Source of the DNA: Rhodocytophaga aerolata
GTDB lineage: Bacteria > Bacteroidota > Bacteroidia > Cytophagales > 172606-1
Direction: 5' to 3'
DNA length: 64,000 nt
Assembly (NCBI RefSeq): GCF_030503435.1
Contig: NZ_JAUKPO010000019.1
Location: 62,001-126,000, forward strand
Shown here in pieces: positions 8,758-19,200 of this stretch. Within the stretch, counting starts at the first letter, position 1; every line of letters begins with the position of its first letter. The translations under genes were made by a program, and so were the position numbers. The notes beneath the pieces are model-generated. The model was given only the letters and a program-made list of their open reading frames with translations. It was not told where the DNA came from and did not search any database.

Positions 8758-9801
8758 TTACCTGGCAGCCATTTCTTCAAACTGCCTGTCCAGGCTTTTA
8801 TTTCTTTCCAGGCTCCGTTGAATTTGCTTTTCCAAGGGATGAATTTTTGGCATGGGGTATTCTGCCCAGAAAGCTTCGTTGTAAGGAAGTGTAAGTACTC
8901 GCAATTCCTGCATCCGGTCTGTTTTCTCTTTTTCTTTCATCTTCTTGAATTTGCCAGTATCTACCCTGTTTACCCACAAGGTATGAATATCCAGCTGATG
9001 CCCACCTATATCCTCATTTATGATCCTGGGAACTTTTACCTGGATATAGTCCGGATAGTAGCGGCCATCTATTTTTTTATACCGAACGTGCACCTGTTCT
9101 GTAAAATCATACCCGAATAGATAAATAGCTCGTTGATATTCTACGATTGCCAGATCACTCCTGTTAATTTTCAGATAGCTGGTGCCTTCCGGCATAAGCG
9201 CATCACTGATCAGGACATGAAAAATGGTATCGTTCTCCACAAGAGAGGTATCACGTATCCGGAAATTTATTCCTTCTGTAAAGCGGCCTAATGAGTTAAA
9301 AATTGTATGTGGGCTATTATACCCTCTCAACGAATTATACTCATACGTCCGGTGAATAGTATTACTACTGGCAACCTGATGTTTTACATGTTTGGCCAAC
9401 CGTTGAGTTGAATTCCTGACAGCAATCACTACTTCTTCATCTATCTTTCCCCATTCCATGCTTTGCCGCTGTTGCAGTAATTTAACGTTGAGTGCACTGT
9501 GAGAATACGTGGTATAACTACTATCTTCCATTAAAAAAGCCGCCTCCAGCAAGTGTGTATACTCATTTTCATAGGTAGATACTTTCCGGTAAAAACCTTC
9601 CATCTGATGAGGCCTATCCGGATAATTTTCCGGAATACGGTCTATGGCTTTCTGGATAAGTTCTTTGGTCCGTAGATCAACCAGCGGTTTAGTAATTTCC
9701 TTATTTGTAGGTTTTCTGGTAATTGATTCAAGGGTTTCTTGCTGGGCAAATAGTAGGCAATTTCCCAGCAAGAAGGCCAGGAGCAGAAATAACTGTTTCA
9801 T
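8758..9801 (-). CDS. Exported protein of unknown function in the PUL
   Basis: 347 residues with a signal peptide (MKQLFLLLAFLLGNCLLFA, then QQ). The segment AIDRIPENYPDRPHQMEGFYRK resembles the core of Bacteroidota proteins usually annotated as carboxypeptidase-like regulatory domain proteins. The beta-sandwich regulatory domain that normally precedes that core is absent here. The rest is rich in predicted beta strands, with a charged helical C-terminus (about 310-347). No catalytic motif is recognised. It lies 67 bases upstream of the two-domain GH43 and 65 bases after the GH2 gene, all on one strand, so it probably belongs to the same transcript. A role in surface assembly or glycan handling is possible but is inference only. 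Confidence 0.7.
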   Translation of the reverse strand: MKQLFLLLAFLLGNCLLFAQQETLESITRKPTNKEITKPLVDLRTKELIQKAIDRIPENYPDRPHQMEGFYRKVSTYENEYTHLLEAAFLMEDSSYTTYSHSALNVKLLQQRQSMEWGKIDEEVVIAVRNSTQRLAKHVKHQVASSNTIHRTYEYNSLRGYNSPHTIFNSLGRFTEGINFRIRDTSLVENDTIFHVLISDALMPEGTSYLKINRSDLAIVEYQRAIYLFGYDFTEQVHVRYKKIDGRYYPDYIQVKVPRIINEDIGGHQLDIHTLWVNRVDTGKFKKMKEKEKTDRMQELRVLTLPYNEAFWAEYPMPKIHPLEKQIQRSLERNKSLDRQFEEMAAR

Positions 9802-9866
9802 AGGACTGCTTTAGGTTAGTTTGAACAAGTAGGGTATATATATTCGGCTACTGAATGTACGCAACT

Positions 9867-11726
9867 TTATTCTTTCAAGCTACCCAATGCCGGATTATAT
9901 AATTTGCTATGTACTTGTTTGAGTTTAGCTTCCGGCACTTTTATTACTTTCCGGTCGTAGGTCATCAGGCCGTTGGTTTCTACCTCTACATCGGTGGTTT
10001 GGGTATACACAGCGGCGGACAGTCCTTTGCCGATCATGCCTGCCAGGCTATTCATAAATTCTTCATATTTGGCAAACAGTTCATCGGCATTTTTGAAGCT
10101 CTGGTAGCCCCAGTTATCTTTCTGCTGCCAGGTATGGTCTTCCAGAGGTAAGCCCAATCCCCCAAACTCGCCTAATACAATAATTTGTTCTTTGCCAAAC
10201 AAATCTGGCTGGGGCATGGCAGGCTCCGGGTAGTTATGCAGATCAATAATATGGCCTACTTTATGAAAATTACCTCCACTGGCACTGTTCACCAGGCGGC
10301 TCTTATCATAATCCATGGTCCATTTAGTAATCTCTTCGGTTTTGAACTGGCCCCAGGCTTCATTAAATGGCACCCATACCACAATAGAAGGAAAGTTATA
10401 GGTAGCATCCATAATGGCTTTCCATTCGGTACGGAATATTTGCTCAGATTCGGCTGTGCGTTCTTTTTCGGTGGCCCGCCCAATAATTCCCGGACGCGAA
10501 TCCCACCGATTACCCATGTCGCCACTGGGCATATCCTGCCATACGAGCATTCCCAGCTTATCGCAGTGATAATACCAGCGGGCAGGCTCTACTTTTACGT
10601 GCTTGCGGATCATATTGAAGCCCATCTCTTTGGTCTTTTCAATATCAAACTTGAGGGCTTTGTCAGTGGGAGCTGTATATAACCCATCTGGCCACCAGCC
10701 CTGGTCTAAGGGGCCATATTGAAAAACAAACTGATTATTGAGCAGCATCCGCAGCATGCCTTTGCTATCTGGCTGCATAGAAATTTTCCGCATAGCAAAA
10801 TAACTTTTTATTTCGTCTACTACTTTCCCCTTGCGTACTACAGCTATGCTTAGATCATAGAGAAACGGATTTTCCGGTGACCACAACTTTGGGTTATTTA
10901 CCTGCAACACCGCTTCTGTATTGGCGGCAACTTCTTTTTCGGCTACCTTGGTTTTTCCATCCCAGGCCGTAATTTTCAGCTTATCGCCGGATTGCAGGTT
11001 CTGCACCTGGCTTTGGATTGTCAGGGTTTGCTTGTCAATATCGGGCGTGTGTTTAGTAGACGTAATATAGGTTTGGGGAACAGCTTCCAGCCATACTGTC
11101 TGCCAGATACCGGTAACTGGCGTATACCAGATGCCATGCGGATTTTTGATTTGCTTGCCGCGGGGTTGTGGCCCGTCGTTGGAGGGGTCCCATATTTTCA
11201 CACTTACTTCCTGCTGGTTTCCCCCTTTGAGAAGTGGGGTGATGTCGAAAGAGAAAGGGTCGTATCCGCCCTGGTGTGCGCCTGCTTTTTTCCCGTTCAC
11301 AAACACCTCACATTGCCAGTCGGCAGCCCCAAAATGCAGCAGCACCTTTCCTTTTTTAAAGTTTGCCGGTATGCTTATTGTCCGTTTATACCAGAGCAGG
11401 GTATCTTTTCCGGCTTTTTTTCCAACGCCAGATAAGGCTGACTCTACCGGGAATGGTACTAGTATTTGTCCGGCAAAGGCAGAGGGTTTGCTCTCTCCCT
11501 GCGATTTTGGTACTAAGGCATAGTCCCATAAACCATTCAGATTCATCCAGGTTTGGCGTATCATGTGCGGCCTTGGATATTCCGGTAAGGGATTGGCAGG
11601 GTTTACTTTTTCTGCCCAGGGAGAAGCAATTTTTCCTCCCACCATTTTCCAGCTGCTCTGCTGTGCCTGAATGAAGTAGAACTGGGTTAGCAGGAGAAGA
11701 ATCAGAAAAGTACTGTACTTTTTCAT
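9867..11726 (-). CDS. GH2 family glycosidase (beta-galactosidase/glucuronidase-like)
   Basis: About 619 residues from the ATG at 11726, which begins the signal peptide MKKYSTFLILLLLTQF. The 31-codon upstream extension lacks signal character. The domain order is typical of GH2: sugar-binding jelly roll (WMNLNGLWDYAL to VWLEAVPQTYITS), Ig-like domain, then a TIM barrel starting near FDIEKTKEMGFNMIRKH. The acid/base Glu456 is in VPFNEAWGQF and the nucleophile Glu520 is in VLGEFGGLGL. At roughly 620 residues it is a compact GH2, so it may be a beta-galactosidase, beta-arabinosidase or related exo-enzyme rather than a LacZ type. It is the first gene of the minus-strand PUL block, divergent from the M81 gene. 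Confidence 0.92.
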   Translation of the reverse strand: MKKYSTFLILLLLTQFYFIQAQQSSWKMVGGKIASPWAEKVNPANPLPEYPRPHMIRQTWMNLNGLWDYALVPKSQGESKPSAFAGQILVPFPVESALSGVGKKAGKDTLLWYKRTISIPANFKKGKVLLHFGAADWQCEVFVNGKKAGAHQGGYDPFSFDITPLLKGGNQQEVSVKIWDPSNDGPQPRGKQIKNPHGIWYTPVTGIWQTVWLEAVPQTYITSTKHTPDIDKQTLTIQSQVQNLQSGDKLKITAWDGKTKVAEKEVAANTEAVLQVNNPKLWSPENPFLYDLSIAVVRKGKVVDEIKSYFAMRKISMQPDSKGMLRMLLNNQFVFQYGPLDQGWWPDGLYTAPTDKALKFDIEKTKEMGFNMIRKHVKVEPARWYYHCDKLGMLVWQDMPSGDMGNRWDSRPGIIGRATEKERTAESEQIFRTEWKAIMDATYNFPSIVVWVPFNEAWGQFKTEEITKWTMDYDKSRLVNSASGGNFHKVGHIIDLHNYPEPAMPQPDLFGKEQIIVLGEFGGLGLPLEDHTWQQKDNWGYQSFKNADELFAKYEEFMNSLAGMIGKGLSAAVYTQTTDVEVETNGLMTYDRKVIKVPEAKLKQVHSKLYNPALGSLKE

Positions 11727-12338
11727 AGGTAGTGAATAAGTGAAGATTATTTTCAGAAATACCTGTCCTACTACTACTTTCCGTATTGCCCGCGATTTGG
11801 GTGTAGTAAGTATTTCCAACTAAGGTTTATTGGGTACGAAGGTATTATTTATAGACACAAATTTCAATGGATATTTTATTTTCACAAGCGTAAGTCAATT
11901 CGTAGGGCTTAGATACAGAGCTGGAGCATCTATTCAAAGTTAACCCATGCAGATGGTTATACTTACTCCATTTACCTCTTTAGTGGCAATGCTTGTACGG
12001 ACAACCGGTGAATACCTGTCTAATCCTCAAACTCAGTTTACTTTTGCAGAAGCCGATATTTTATAGCAGAATCCTTTATCAAACAGGTTTATGCAACGGA
12101 TAGCCTTACTTTTGTTGGCTGGAAAGCAAAAACACTTTTTCTTGTCTTCTTTTTGGCAAAACACTAATCTTTCCTTAACCTTTGTAAGTAGGTACAGCCG
12201 TGTAGGTAGCTAAATAGTATAGTTTGTATGAGCAGATAATGAAATATTTCTCTGCATGTATAACACGGACCTGTCCTAGAAAAGCATCAGTTAAAAAATT
12301 TAACATAAACTTCCACTTAAACTTAGTTACGATTGTTC
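11727..12338. other. Intergenic region between divergent GH2 and M81 genes
   Basis: This 612-base stretch should hold the promoters for the leftward PUL enzyme block and the rightward M81 gene. On the minus strand TAACTTTG (11942-11935) matches the Bacteroidota -7 consensus TAnnTTTG about 210 bases before the GH2 start, but no matching -33 element is seen. A 39-codon open frame at 11947-12066 (plus strand) has no recognisable domain and is not called as a gene. No terminator or repeat stands out. Confidence 0.5.
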
Positions 12339-13952
12339 ATGCGGCATACGTTTTTAGTAGTTATCTTAGCCTGGTTAAACATAGGTCAGGGGTTTTCTTT
12401 AGGAAATAAAAACTCTTTCATTCATCAGAGAACGCCTGCTTCCAGCGCAGATCCTTCCCAAACCAAGGCCCTTCCCCGGATTGCTATCGCCGGGCTGGCC
12501 ATTGAGTCGAGCACTTTTTCTCCGGCACTTACCCATGAAGAAGCCTTCCATGCAAAATATGGGGCCGACGTATTTACCTCTTATCCATTTTTGTCCGCAG
12601 CTTCTCCTTACCATAAACGGGCAGTTTTTATACCAACGATCATTGGCAAATCCCTGCCAGGAGGAGCCGTTACCAGAGAAGCCTATGAATCGCTTGTCAG
12701 CAAAACCTTAGATTCACTGAAGAAAAACGGACCCTATGATGGGTTATTCTTCGATATTCATGGAGCCATGAGTGTAGTTGGCCTGGATGATCCGGAAGGC
12801 GACTTTATTGAAAGAGTCCGCAAAGTAATTGGCAAACAAACCATTATATCTACCTCCATGGATCTGCATGGAAATGTATCCTGGCGGCTGGCCTCCCATA
12901 CTGACCTTATTACCTGTTACCGCATGGCACCTCACGAAGATGCCATGGAAACCAAACAGCGGGCTCTTGAAAACCTGCTGAAACGGCTTGAAAGTGGAAA
13001 AGGGAAACCTCAATATAAGGCATGGATACCTATTCCTGTTTTATTGCCTGGCGAGAAAACAAGCACCCGGATAGAACCGGCAAAAACTATTTATCAGGCA
13101 GTTGCGCCTGCTGCGGCTCAGGAAGGAATAGTAGATGCAGCCATTTGGGTAGGCTATGCCTGGGCGGACGAACCGCGTAATCATGCAGTAGTGATGGTAA
13201 CTGGCGATGATAAAGCAAAAGTAACAAGCACAGCCGAAAAACTGGCCACCAGTTTCTGGAACGCCAGAAACGAATTTGCCTTTGTTGCACCCACAGGTTC
13301 CTTAAAAGAAAGCCTCGACAAAGCCATTGCCAGCAACAAGCGTCCCTTCTATATCAGTGATTCTGGCGATAACCCGACTGCCGGAGGCGCAGGCGATGTT
13401 ACCTGGACATTACAGGAAATACTGGCCAGGCCAGAATTCAAATCCCCTAATGGTCCTTCCCTTATCTATGCCTCCATTCCAGGTCCGGAGCTGGTAAAAA
13501 AAGCCATCGCTGCCGGGGTGGGTGGAAAAGTGGAAGGAAATGCCGGAGCGGCAGTAGATGCACGTTTTGCTCCCCCGGTAAAGCTTTCAGGAACGGTTAC
13601 CGCTATTGAGTATGGCGACAGGAATGCTGAGGTAGAAGTAGTAGTGAAGGTAGGCAGTGTATCGGTGATTGTAACCCAGAAACGCAAGCCTTACCACAAG
13701 GAAATAGATTTTACCAGGCTAGGGTTAGAGCCACGGAAAGCGGCCATTGTCATAGTAAAAATCGGGTACCTGGAACCTGAATTATATGCCATGCGGGCAG
13801 ATTGGATTCTGGCACTGACGCCAGGCGGCGTGGACCAAAACCTGGAGCGGTTGCCCTATAAGCGGATCAAGCGGCCCATGTTTCCATTAGATAAAACGAT
13901 GAAAGCCCCAGATTTAGCCGCTAAGCTTGTGCCCATCTCTGATCAATTATAA
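12339..13952 (+). CDS. M81 family metallopeptidase (MlrC-like), apparently exported
   Basis: About 537 residues from the ATG at 12339. The family is recognised from RIAIAGLAIESSTFSP, GLFFDIHGAMSV and STSMDLHGNVSW. The Asp/His pairs DIHGAM and DLHGNV are probable zinc ligands of the M81 (microcystinase C) family. The C-terminal MlrC half includes SDSGDNPTAGGAGDVTW and PGGVDQNLERLPYKRIKRPMFPLD. The N-terminus (MRHTFLVVILAWLNIGQGFS) looks like a signal peptide, whereas many MlrC homologues appear cytoplasmic. In this family the true substrates are often small linear peptides or amide-like metabolites. Its position between the PUL enzyme block and susCD is suggestive, but there is no direct sign of a glycan role. 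Confidence 0.9.
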   Translation: MRHTFLVVILAWLNIGQGFSLGNKNSFIHQRTPASSADPSQTKALPRIAIAGLAIESSTFSPALTHEEAFHAKYGADVFTSYPFLSAASPYHKRAVFIPTIIGKSLPGGAVTREAYESLVSKTLDSLKKNGPYDGLFFDIHGAMSVVGLDDPEGDFIERVRKVIGKQTIISTSMDLHGNVSWRLASHTDLITCYRMAPHEDAMETKQRALENLLKRLESGKGKPQYKAWIPIPVLLPGEKTSTRIEPAKTIYQAVAPAAAQEGIVDAAIWVGYAWADEPRNHAVVMVTGDDKAKVTSTAEKLATSFWNARNEFAFVAPTGSLKESLDKAIASNKRPFYISDSGDNPTAGGAGDVTWTLQEILARPEFKSPNGPSLIYASIPGPELVKKAIAAGVGGKVEGNAGAAVDARFAPPVKLSGTVTAIEYGDRNAEVEVVVKVGSVSVIVTQKRKPYHKEIDFTRLGLEPRKAAIVIVKIGYLEPELYAMRADWILALTPGGVDQNLERLPYKRIKRPMFPLDKTMKAPDLAAKLVPISDQL

Positions 13953-14024
13953 GTGTATTTAATGGTATCTATTCTTCCTTAGGTCTGCTTTCTTTCTACT
14001 TGCTAACAGAGGGAATTCTACAAA

Positions 14025-14070
14025 TAAAATCCGGGTTGATGAGGGTTTTGGCTCACACATCAACCCGGAT
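14025..14070 (-). terminator. Intrinsic terminator after the STAS-like gene
   Basis: A perfect 13-bp inverted repeat pairs 14029-14041 (ATCCGGGTTGATG) with 14058-14070 across a 16-base loop. On the minus strand the stem is followed directly by a U-rich run (TTTTATTTG). It lies 41 bases beyond the stop of the minus-strand STAS-like gene. It may also stop plus-strand readthrough from the M81 gene, although that side lacks a T-run. Confidence 0.8.
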
Positions 14071-14111
14071 ATACCATCTTCAGCAAAAAGCTTCTCTGCA
14101 CGACCGCAGGC

Positions 14112-14489
14112 TTAGCACCGTTTTATCCATTCCTGGGCTTTTTCTACTCTGTCAAAGTATCCGATTGAAATTTGTGCGGCTAGTTTTTCATCCTGATTTG
14201 CTTTATTCATGGCTACTTTTCCGAATACATCTTTTGGCACGACAAAAGCCAGGTGTCGTAAGCCTTCCTGCATGGCTTTGCTATTCCATTCTTGCTGCAA
14301 CCAGTGCTGGTCTGGAAGGCTCATTACGCTAAGTCCGGCAATATCAATAATTAGTTTATTGGTTTTTTTCTCTTTGAGTAAGGCTATTTCTTGCAAAGCA
14401 AACGTTCTAAACTGTTGAGAATCTACTCTTCCGGCAATGGTGGCAACAACCGTGTTGCTGGCTGCATCAAATATTAAATGAGTTTGCAT
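14112..14489 (-). CDS. Small STAS/SpoIIAA-like domain protein
   Basis: 125 residues with an alternating beta/alpha pattern: a first strand pair, KLIIDIAGLSVM at about 44-55, HLAFVVPKDVFGK at about 79-91, and a C-terminal EKAQEWIKRC helix. This resembles single-domain STAS/SpoIIAA-like proteins of Bacteroidota. There is no signal peptide, so it is cytoplasmic. No catalytic motif is seen, and a phosphorylatable serine in the usual anti-sigma-antagonist context is not obvious. It has its own strong terminator downstream and is separated from susD by another terminator, so it is probably transcribed alone. Function unknown; a regulatory or lipid-binding role is only a guess from the fold. Confidence 0.65.
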   Translation of the reverse strand: MQTHLIFDAASNTVVATIAGRVDSQQFRTFALQEIALLKEKKTNKLIIDIAGLSVMSLPDQHWLQQEWNSKAMQEGLRHLAFVVPKDVFGKVAMNKANQDEKLAAQISIGYFDRVEKAQEWIKRC

Positions 14490-14630
14490 AAAAGTGACTG
14501 TTTACTAGAATTAGTTTTGACTGCAAGACTATCCATTTTTTGAATCCCGGTACAAAGTCAATTAAGGCAATACCTTACCTGTGTAAACCCGGGTAGTTTT
14601 ATAGATTCAACGGCAGCCTATATGTTTGCT

Positions 14631-14677
14631 AAAAAAGAAACCCGGTCCTCCTACAATTATAGGATAACCGGGCTCTG
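14631..14677 (-). terminator. Terminator after susD
   Basis: The stem CCCGGT (14641-14646) pairs with ACCGGG (14667-14672), with an inner CCTA/TAGG pairing (14650-14653 with 14660-14663). On the minus strand it is followed by TTTCTTTTTT (14640-14631). It starts about 58 bases beyond the susD stop, so it probably ends the susC-susD transcript. Confidence 0.75.
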
Positions 14678-14729
14678 ATTTTTATCTATTACACATTCAC
14701 TAAAGAAATCTATAGTGCTGTACAGGTAA

Positions 14730-16238
14730 TTACCAACCTGGGTTTTGCTCGATATTCGGATTAGTATTTAACTCATTCTGCGGAATTGGGAAATACGCAT
14801 GTCTGGCAGGATCAAAGAACTCTCTTCCTACTTTGTCGCTATTCTTTATTTCCTGTTCCAATAATCCCCAGCGTTTCAGGTCATAGAAACGGTGCCCTTC
14901 GCGGAACAATTCAATCATCCGCTGATGACGAATTTCCGCCATCATCTCATCCTGCGAATAGGTTGCTGGCAGTTCAGCTAGATTAGCTCTATCACGCACC
15001 CGGTTAACTGGCGCAGTGGCTTCCACCACTTTCCCTTGCATGGTCAATGCTTCGGCATACATCAGTAACACATCGGCAAACCGCATAGCCTTTTCGTTGA
15101 TTTCAGAGATATAATTACCATTAGGCTGTTCATTATCATTCCACCAGTTCTGGTACTTACGGATCATGGATTGATAACCAAAAACTAGTTTAAACTCTTT
15201 AAAAGGCCTGTTGTAATACATGGCACCAGGATAATCCCATACAATAGAAGCATACATCCGCGGATCATAATCTCCTGTTATTGTTTTCTCTTTCTCGAAT
15301 TCAACAAACATCGTATCAGTCGGGGACACTTCAAACCAGCCGGCTACTTCTGTGGGTGCAAATTCCTGGGCAGTGGTTACCCCTAAAGCTTCATTGGCAT
15401 TTTCACCAGCCCATGGTTGTACACCGCCTACATTCTGCAGTTGAATTTCAAACACCGATTCTTCGTTGTTATCAAACTCCGGACGGAAATTATCGGCAAA
15501 GTTTGGCCTCAGGTCGTACTGGAAAGGAGCAGACATAAGTAACTTAAATTCATTCTCTGCATCGGCCCAACGTTCATTGTATAAATAAGCCTTACCCAGG
15601 TATCCAATAGCGGCACCCTTGGTAGCTCTGCCTACCCATTTTTCATCGTACGATTCTGGTAAGCCTTCTTTTGCAGCTGTAAAGTCGCTGATAATCTGTT
15701 GCCATACCTGTGCTTCCGGGGAACTGGGCTGAAAATACTGGCTTTTATCAGTAGGCACAGTAGTTATAATAGGCACATTACCAAAATTAATGGCTAAATG
15801 AAAATAATTGAGTGCCCGGATAAACTGTGCTTCTGCCGTATACTGCTTTTTTGATTCTTCTGATATGGGAGCCGTTTGAGCATTTTCAATAATCTGGTTT
15901 GCCCGGAAAATACCAGTATAAGCCCCCTGGAATATAGAAGAGGGTGTTCCGGTAGAGGGAGTATTAGTAAACGTAGAAAGCTGATATAGTGCCTGTACGT
16001 CGTTACGGATAAAAAAATCATCGCCCCGTCCGTTGGTTAACTCAACACCCCTTACTCCCCAATAGCCATTATTTACATCCCGGAAAACTTTATACGTTGC
16101 TGCTAAAGCTGACTGAAAATCTGCATCGTTTTTCCAGAACGTTTCCGTGGTAATTACATTTGGATTCACTACCTCTAACTCCTTTTTACATCCGGCTAAG
16201 GAGAGAGTTATTAGAGAAATTATTATATATTTTTTCAT
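14730..16238 (-). CDS. susD: SusD/RagB-family glycan-binding lipoprotein
   Basis: 502 residues with a lipoprotein signal, lipobox LAGC (Cys17). SusD-family features include the N-terminal ETFWKNDADFQSALAATYK, the helical repeat AEAQFIRALNYFHLAINFG and the C-terminal EIRHQRMIELFREGHRFYDLKRWG followed by YFPIPQNEL near the end. SusD-like proteins sit on the outer surface as the lid of the TonB-dependent SusC transporter and bind the incoming oligosaccharide. The gene starts 19 bases after susC, as in the usual susC-susD order, and has its own terminator. The symbol denotes the family; the ligand is probably not starch given the GH43/GH127/GH2 neighbours. Confidence 0.96.
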   Translation of the reverse strand: MKKYIIISLITLSLAGCKKELEVVNPNVITTETFWKNDADFQSALAATYKVFRDVNNGYWGVRGVELTNGRGDDFFIRNDVQALYQLSTFTNTPSTGTPSSIFQGAYTGIFRANQIIENAQTAPISEESKKQYTAEAQFIRALNYFHLAINFGNVPIITTVPTDKSQYFQPSSPEAQVWQQIISDFTAAKEGLPESYDEKWVGRATKGAAIGYLGKAYLYNERWADAENEFKLLMSAPFQYDLRPNFADNFRPEFDNNEESVFEIQLQNVGGVQPWAGENANEALGVTTAQEFAPTEVAGWFEVSPTDTMFVEFEKEKTITGDYDPRMYASIVWDYPGAMYYNRPFKEFKLVFGYQSMIRKYQNWWNDNEQPNGNYISEINEKAMRFADVLLMYAEALTMQGKVVEATAPVNRVRDRANLAELPATYSQDEMMAEIRHQRMIELFREGHRFYDLKRWGLLEQEIKNSDKVGREFFDPARHAYFPIPQNELNTNPNIEQNPGW

Positions 16239-16257
16239 GATATTAGCCTAATTAATT

Positions 16258-19200
16258 TTATAAAGAAAGTTGAAGCCCTAACATAGATGTTCTGGCCAAT
16301 GGATAAGAGACATGTCCAAAATCCACTCCACGGTCGAAGATGCCTTGGCTTGTACCACCGCTATAGCGCCCCAAATCAGGATTGTAGCCATTGTACTTAG
16401 TGAGGGTAAACAGATTGTCAAAGCCTAGATAGACCCGGCAGCTGGTTATTTTCACCCGCTCCAGCAAAGCTTTGGGTAAGGTATAGCCTACTTGTAAGGT
16501 CCGCAATCTCAAATACGATCCGCTTTCCAGGAAACGGTCGGACGTACGGGAATTATAATTTGGATCGTTGATTACGGCTCTTGGGAAATCAGTAGGATTC
16601 TCTGGTGTCCAGGCATTCAAGGTAGATTTGCCATAGTTAAACTCCAGAGTCATACCTTCCAGGTCCTGACGTAAGCCATTATATATTTTATTGCCATGTG
16701 TTCCCTGGAAGAAAACGCTTAGATCAAAATCTCTCCAGCGGGCATTGCCACCAAATCCATAAGAAAAATCAGGATTAGGATTGCCTACATTCACCCGGTC
16801 GTCTTCTGAAATAATTCCGTCATTGTTGGCATCTACAAAGCGGATATCGCCAGGTTGGGCATTAGGTTGAATCAACTTTCCTTCTTTGCTATGTGCTGTT
16901 ACTTCATCGGTATCATTGAAGATTCCATCGGTTTTAATCAGATAGAATGTACCAACAGGTTGCCCGGCCATAGTTATAGTAGCAGATGAGCCATGGTGCG
17001 TAGGTTGCCCACCAGAAATTTGCTGACTGCCGGAACCTAACTGATCAACCTTGTTTCGGATAGCTGTAAATGTACCAGTCAACTGATAAGAGAAATCATT
17101 AATTTCCTGGTTGTACGACAAAGCTAACTCAACCCCTCTGTTCGTAATCTGCCCGGCATTTACTACTGGGTTAACGGTAGAACCGGTAGATAAAGGCAGT
17201 GGCACGCGTAACAATAAGTCAGAATTTTTACGGATGAAGTAATCAGCAATCAGCGAAAGGCGGTTATTGAAAAAACCCAGATCAGCTCCAACGTTAATGC
17301 TTTCTGATTCTTCCCACTTAAGATTCGGATCAGCAAATGCCTGCTGTATAGCCCCTACCCATAACTGCTGATCCCGGCCAATTACATAATTCAGGTTACC
17401 AGGAATCGAAGCCACATACTGATAATCATCAAACTCCTGGTTTCCTAACAGCCCATAACTAGCCCTTAACTTTAACTGACTCACATAGGAGCGGAATGGT
17501 TCATAGAAGGCTTCGTTAGATAAATTCCAGCCTAGGGCCAAAGAAGGGAAATTGCCATACCGGTATGCTCTACCAAATCGGGAAGAGCCGTCGCGGCGGA
17601 AATTGGCTGTCAGCAGGTAACGTTGATCATACGAATATACAAAACGGCCAAAATAGGATTCCAGTACATTTTCACGTGCCAGGCCTCCAGAAGCAATATT
17701 AGTCGTTCCGGCATCTAAAACCTGGAGTCCGCCTGGCATACCGCTTCTAGAGCCATTTAAGCTACGGAAGGTGTTTTTCTGTAAACCAAAACCGGCCAGT
17801 GCCTGGAAATTATGTCTGCCAAACGCTTTATCATAAGCCAGAGTATGTTCCTGTAAGAAGAACGAAGTTTGATTCCGGCTTTCACTTAAATCACTGTTAA
17901 GGTTTTGGAATAAAGCACCTACCTGATAAGGAGCCGTATACGTATAGTTATAGCCAAATGTATTGGTATACCCTACATTGTATTTGTACTTCAAATTGTC
18001 GATCAGAGTAAGTTCAGCGAAAATGTTAGCCATTACTGTATTCGTGTTTACGGTAGGATCTTCCAGGTATAACTGGGCTACCGGATTAGCCACGTTTACC
18101 ACTGGGCCAGAGGCACCTGAAAAGCCACCAAGTGCATTGGCATCATACACCTGAAACACCGGAATCATTTTAGTAGCTGAACCTACCGGGTTGCCACCTT
18201 GTCCGCCCCAGCCACCAGCCATGTTGCGCCAGTTTTCACGGGTTAGAATTACGCTCTCGCCTATTTTCAATCTGCCTTTGGTAAAATCTGTTTTTAACCG
18301 CAAGTTTAACCGGTTATAATCTGTTTTTCTTACGATGCCATTCTGATCAAAATAGCCGCCAGAAAGGCTATAGGTAAAATTATCTCCTCCCCCACTTACA
18401 CCCAGTTCATAGCTTTGGGTGGGCGCTACCTGGTAAATTTCACTTTGCCAATCAGTACCTTCACCCAATGATTCAGGATTCTGGGCTATGTCTAACCTGG
18501 GCAATCCGGCTGCATCATGCGCTGCATTGCTCACTCTTGCCCATTCGGAAGCATTCAGTACATCTATTTTCTTGGTTACACTTTGTAATCCGGCATACAC
18601 ATTGAAATCAATACGAGGCTCGCCTTTTGTACCAGTTTTAGTTGTAATGAGTACTACGCCATTGGCTGCCCGTGATCCGTAAATAGCGGCGGCAGAGGCA
18701 TCTTTCAAGATATCAATAGAGGCAATATCAGATGGAGATAAATTATTGATATTCGTCACTTGTACCCCATCTACAATATATAAAGGATCATTATTGTTGA
18801 ACGAACCTGTACCCCTTACTAAAATCCGAACACCAGAACCAGGGCTACCGCCGGACGATTCAATGTTTACACCAGCCACACGTCCCTGCAGGGATTTTTG
18901 AATGGTGTTTACCCCTTGGGTACGAAGTTCTTCAGCTTTAATGGAGGCCACGGAGCCTACCAGACTCTGCCTGCTCTGCGTACCATAGCCCACTACTACT
19001 ACTTCGCTTAAGGTCTGGATATCTTGTACCAGGGATACATCAAGGGTAGTGCGGTTGTTGATAGGCACTTCCTCAGGTGTATAGCCGATATAGGTAAAAA
19101 TTAATGTGCCATTTCCATCTGGCACGGTTAAGGAATAATTTCCATCCATGTCGGTAGAAGTACCTGTTGTGGTACCCTTCAGAACAACATTCACCCCGGG

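Noticed and set aside
11947-12066. 39-codon open frame upstream of the M81 gene
   Set aside because: Too short, no recognisable domain or coding pattern, and it lies in a divergent promoter region.
14000-14332. Plus-strand frame overlapping the STAS-like gene
   Set aside because: It lies opposite a better gene, spans a terminator and has no recognisable domain.
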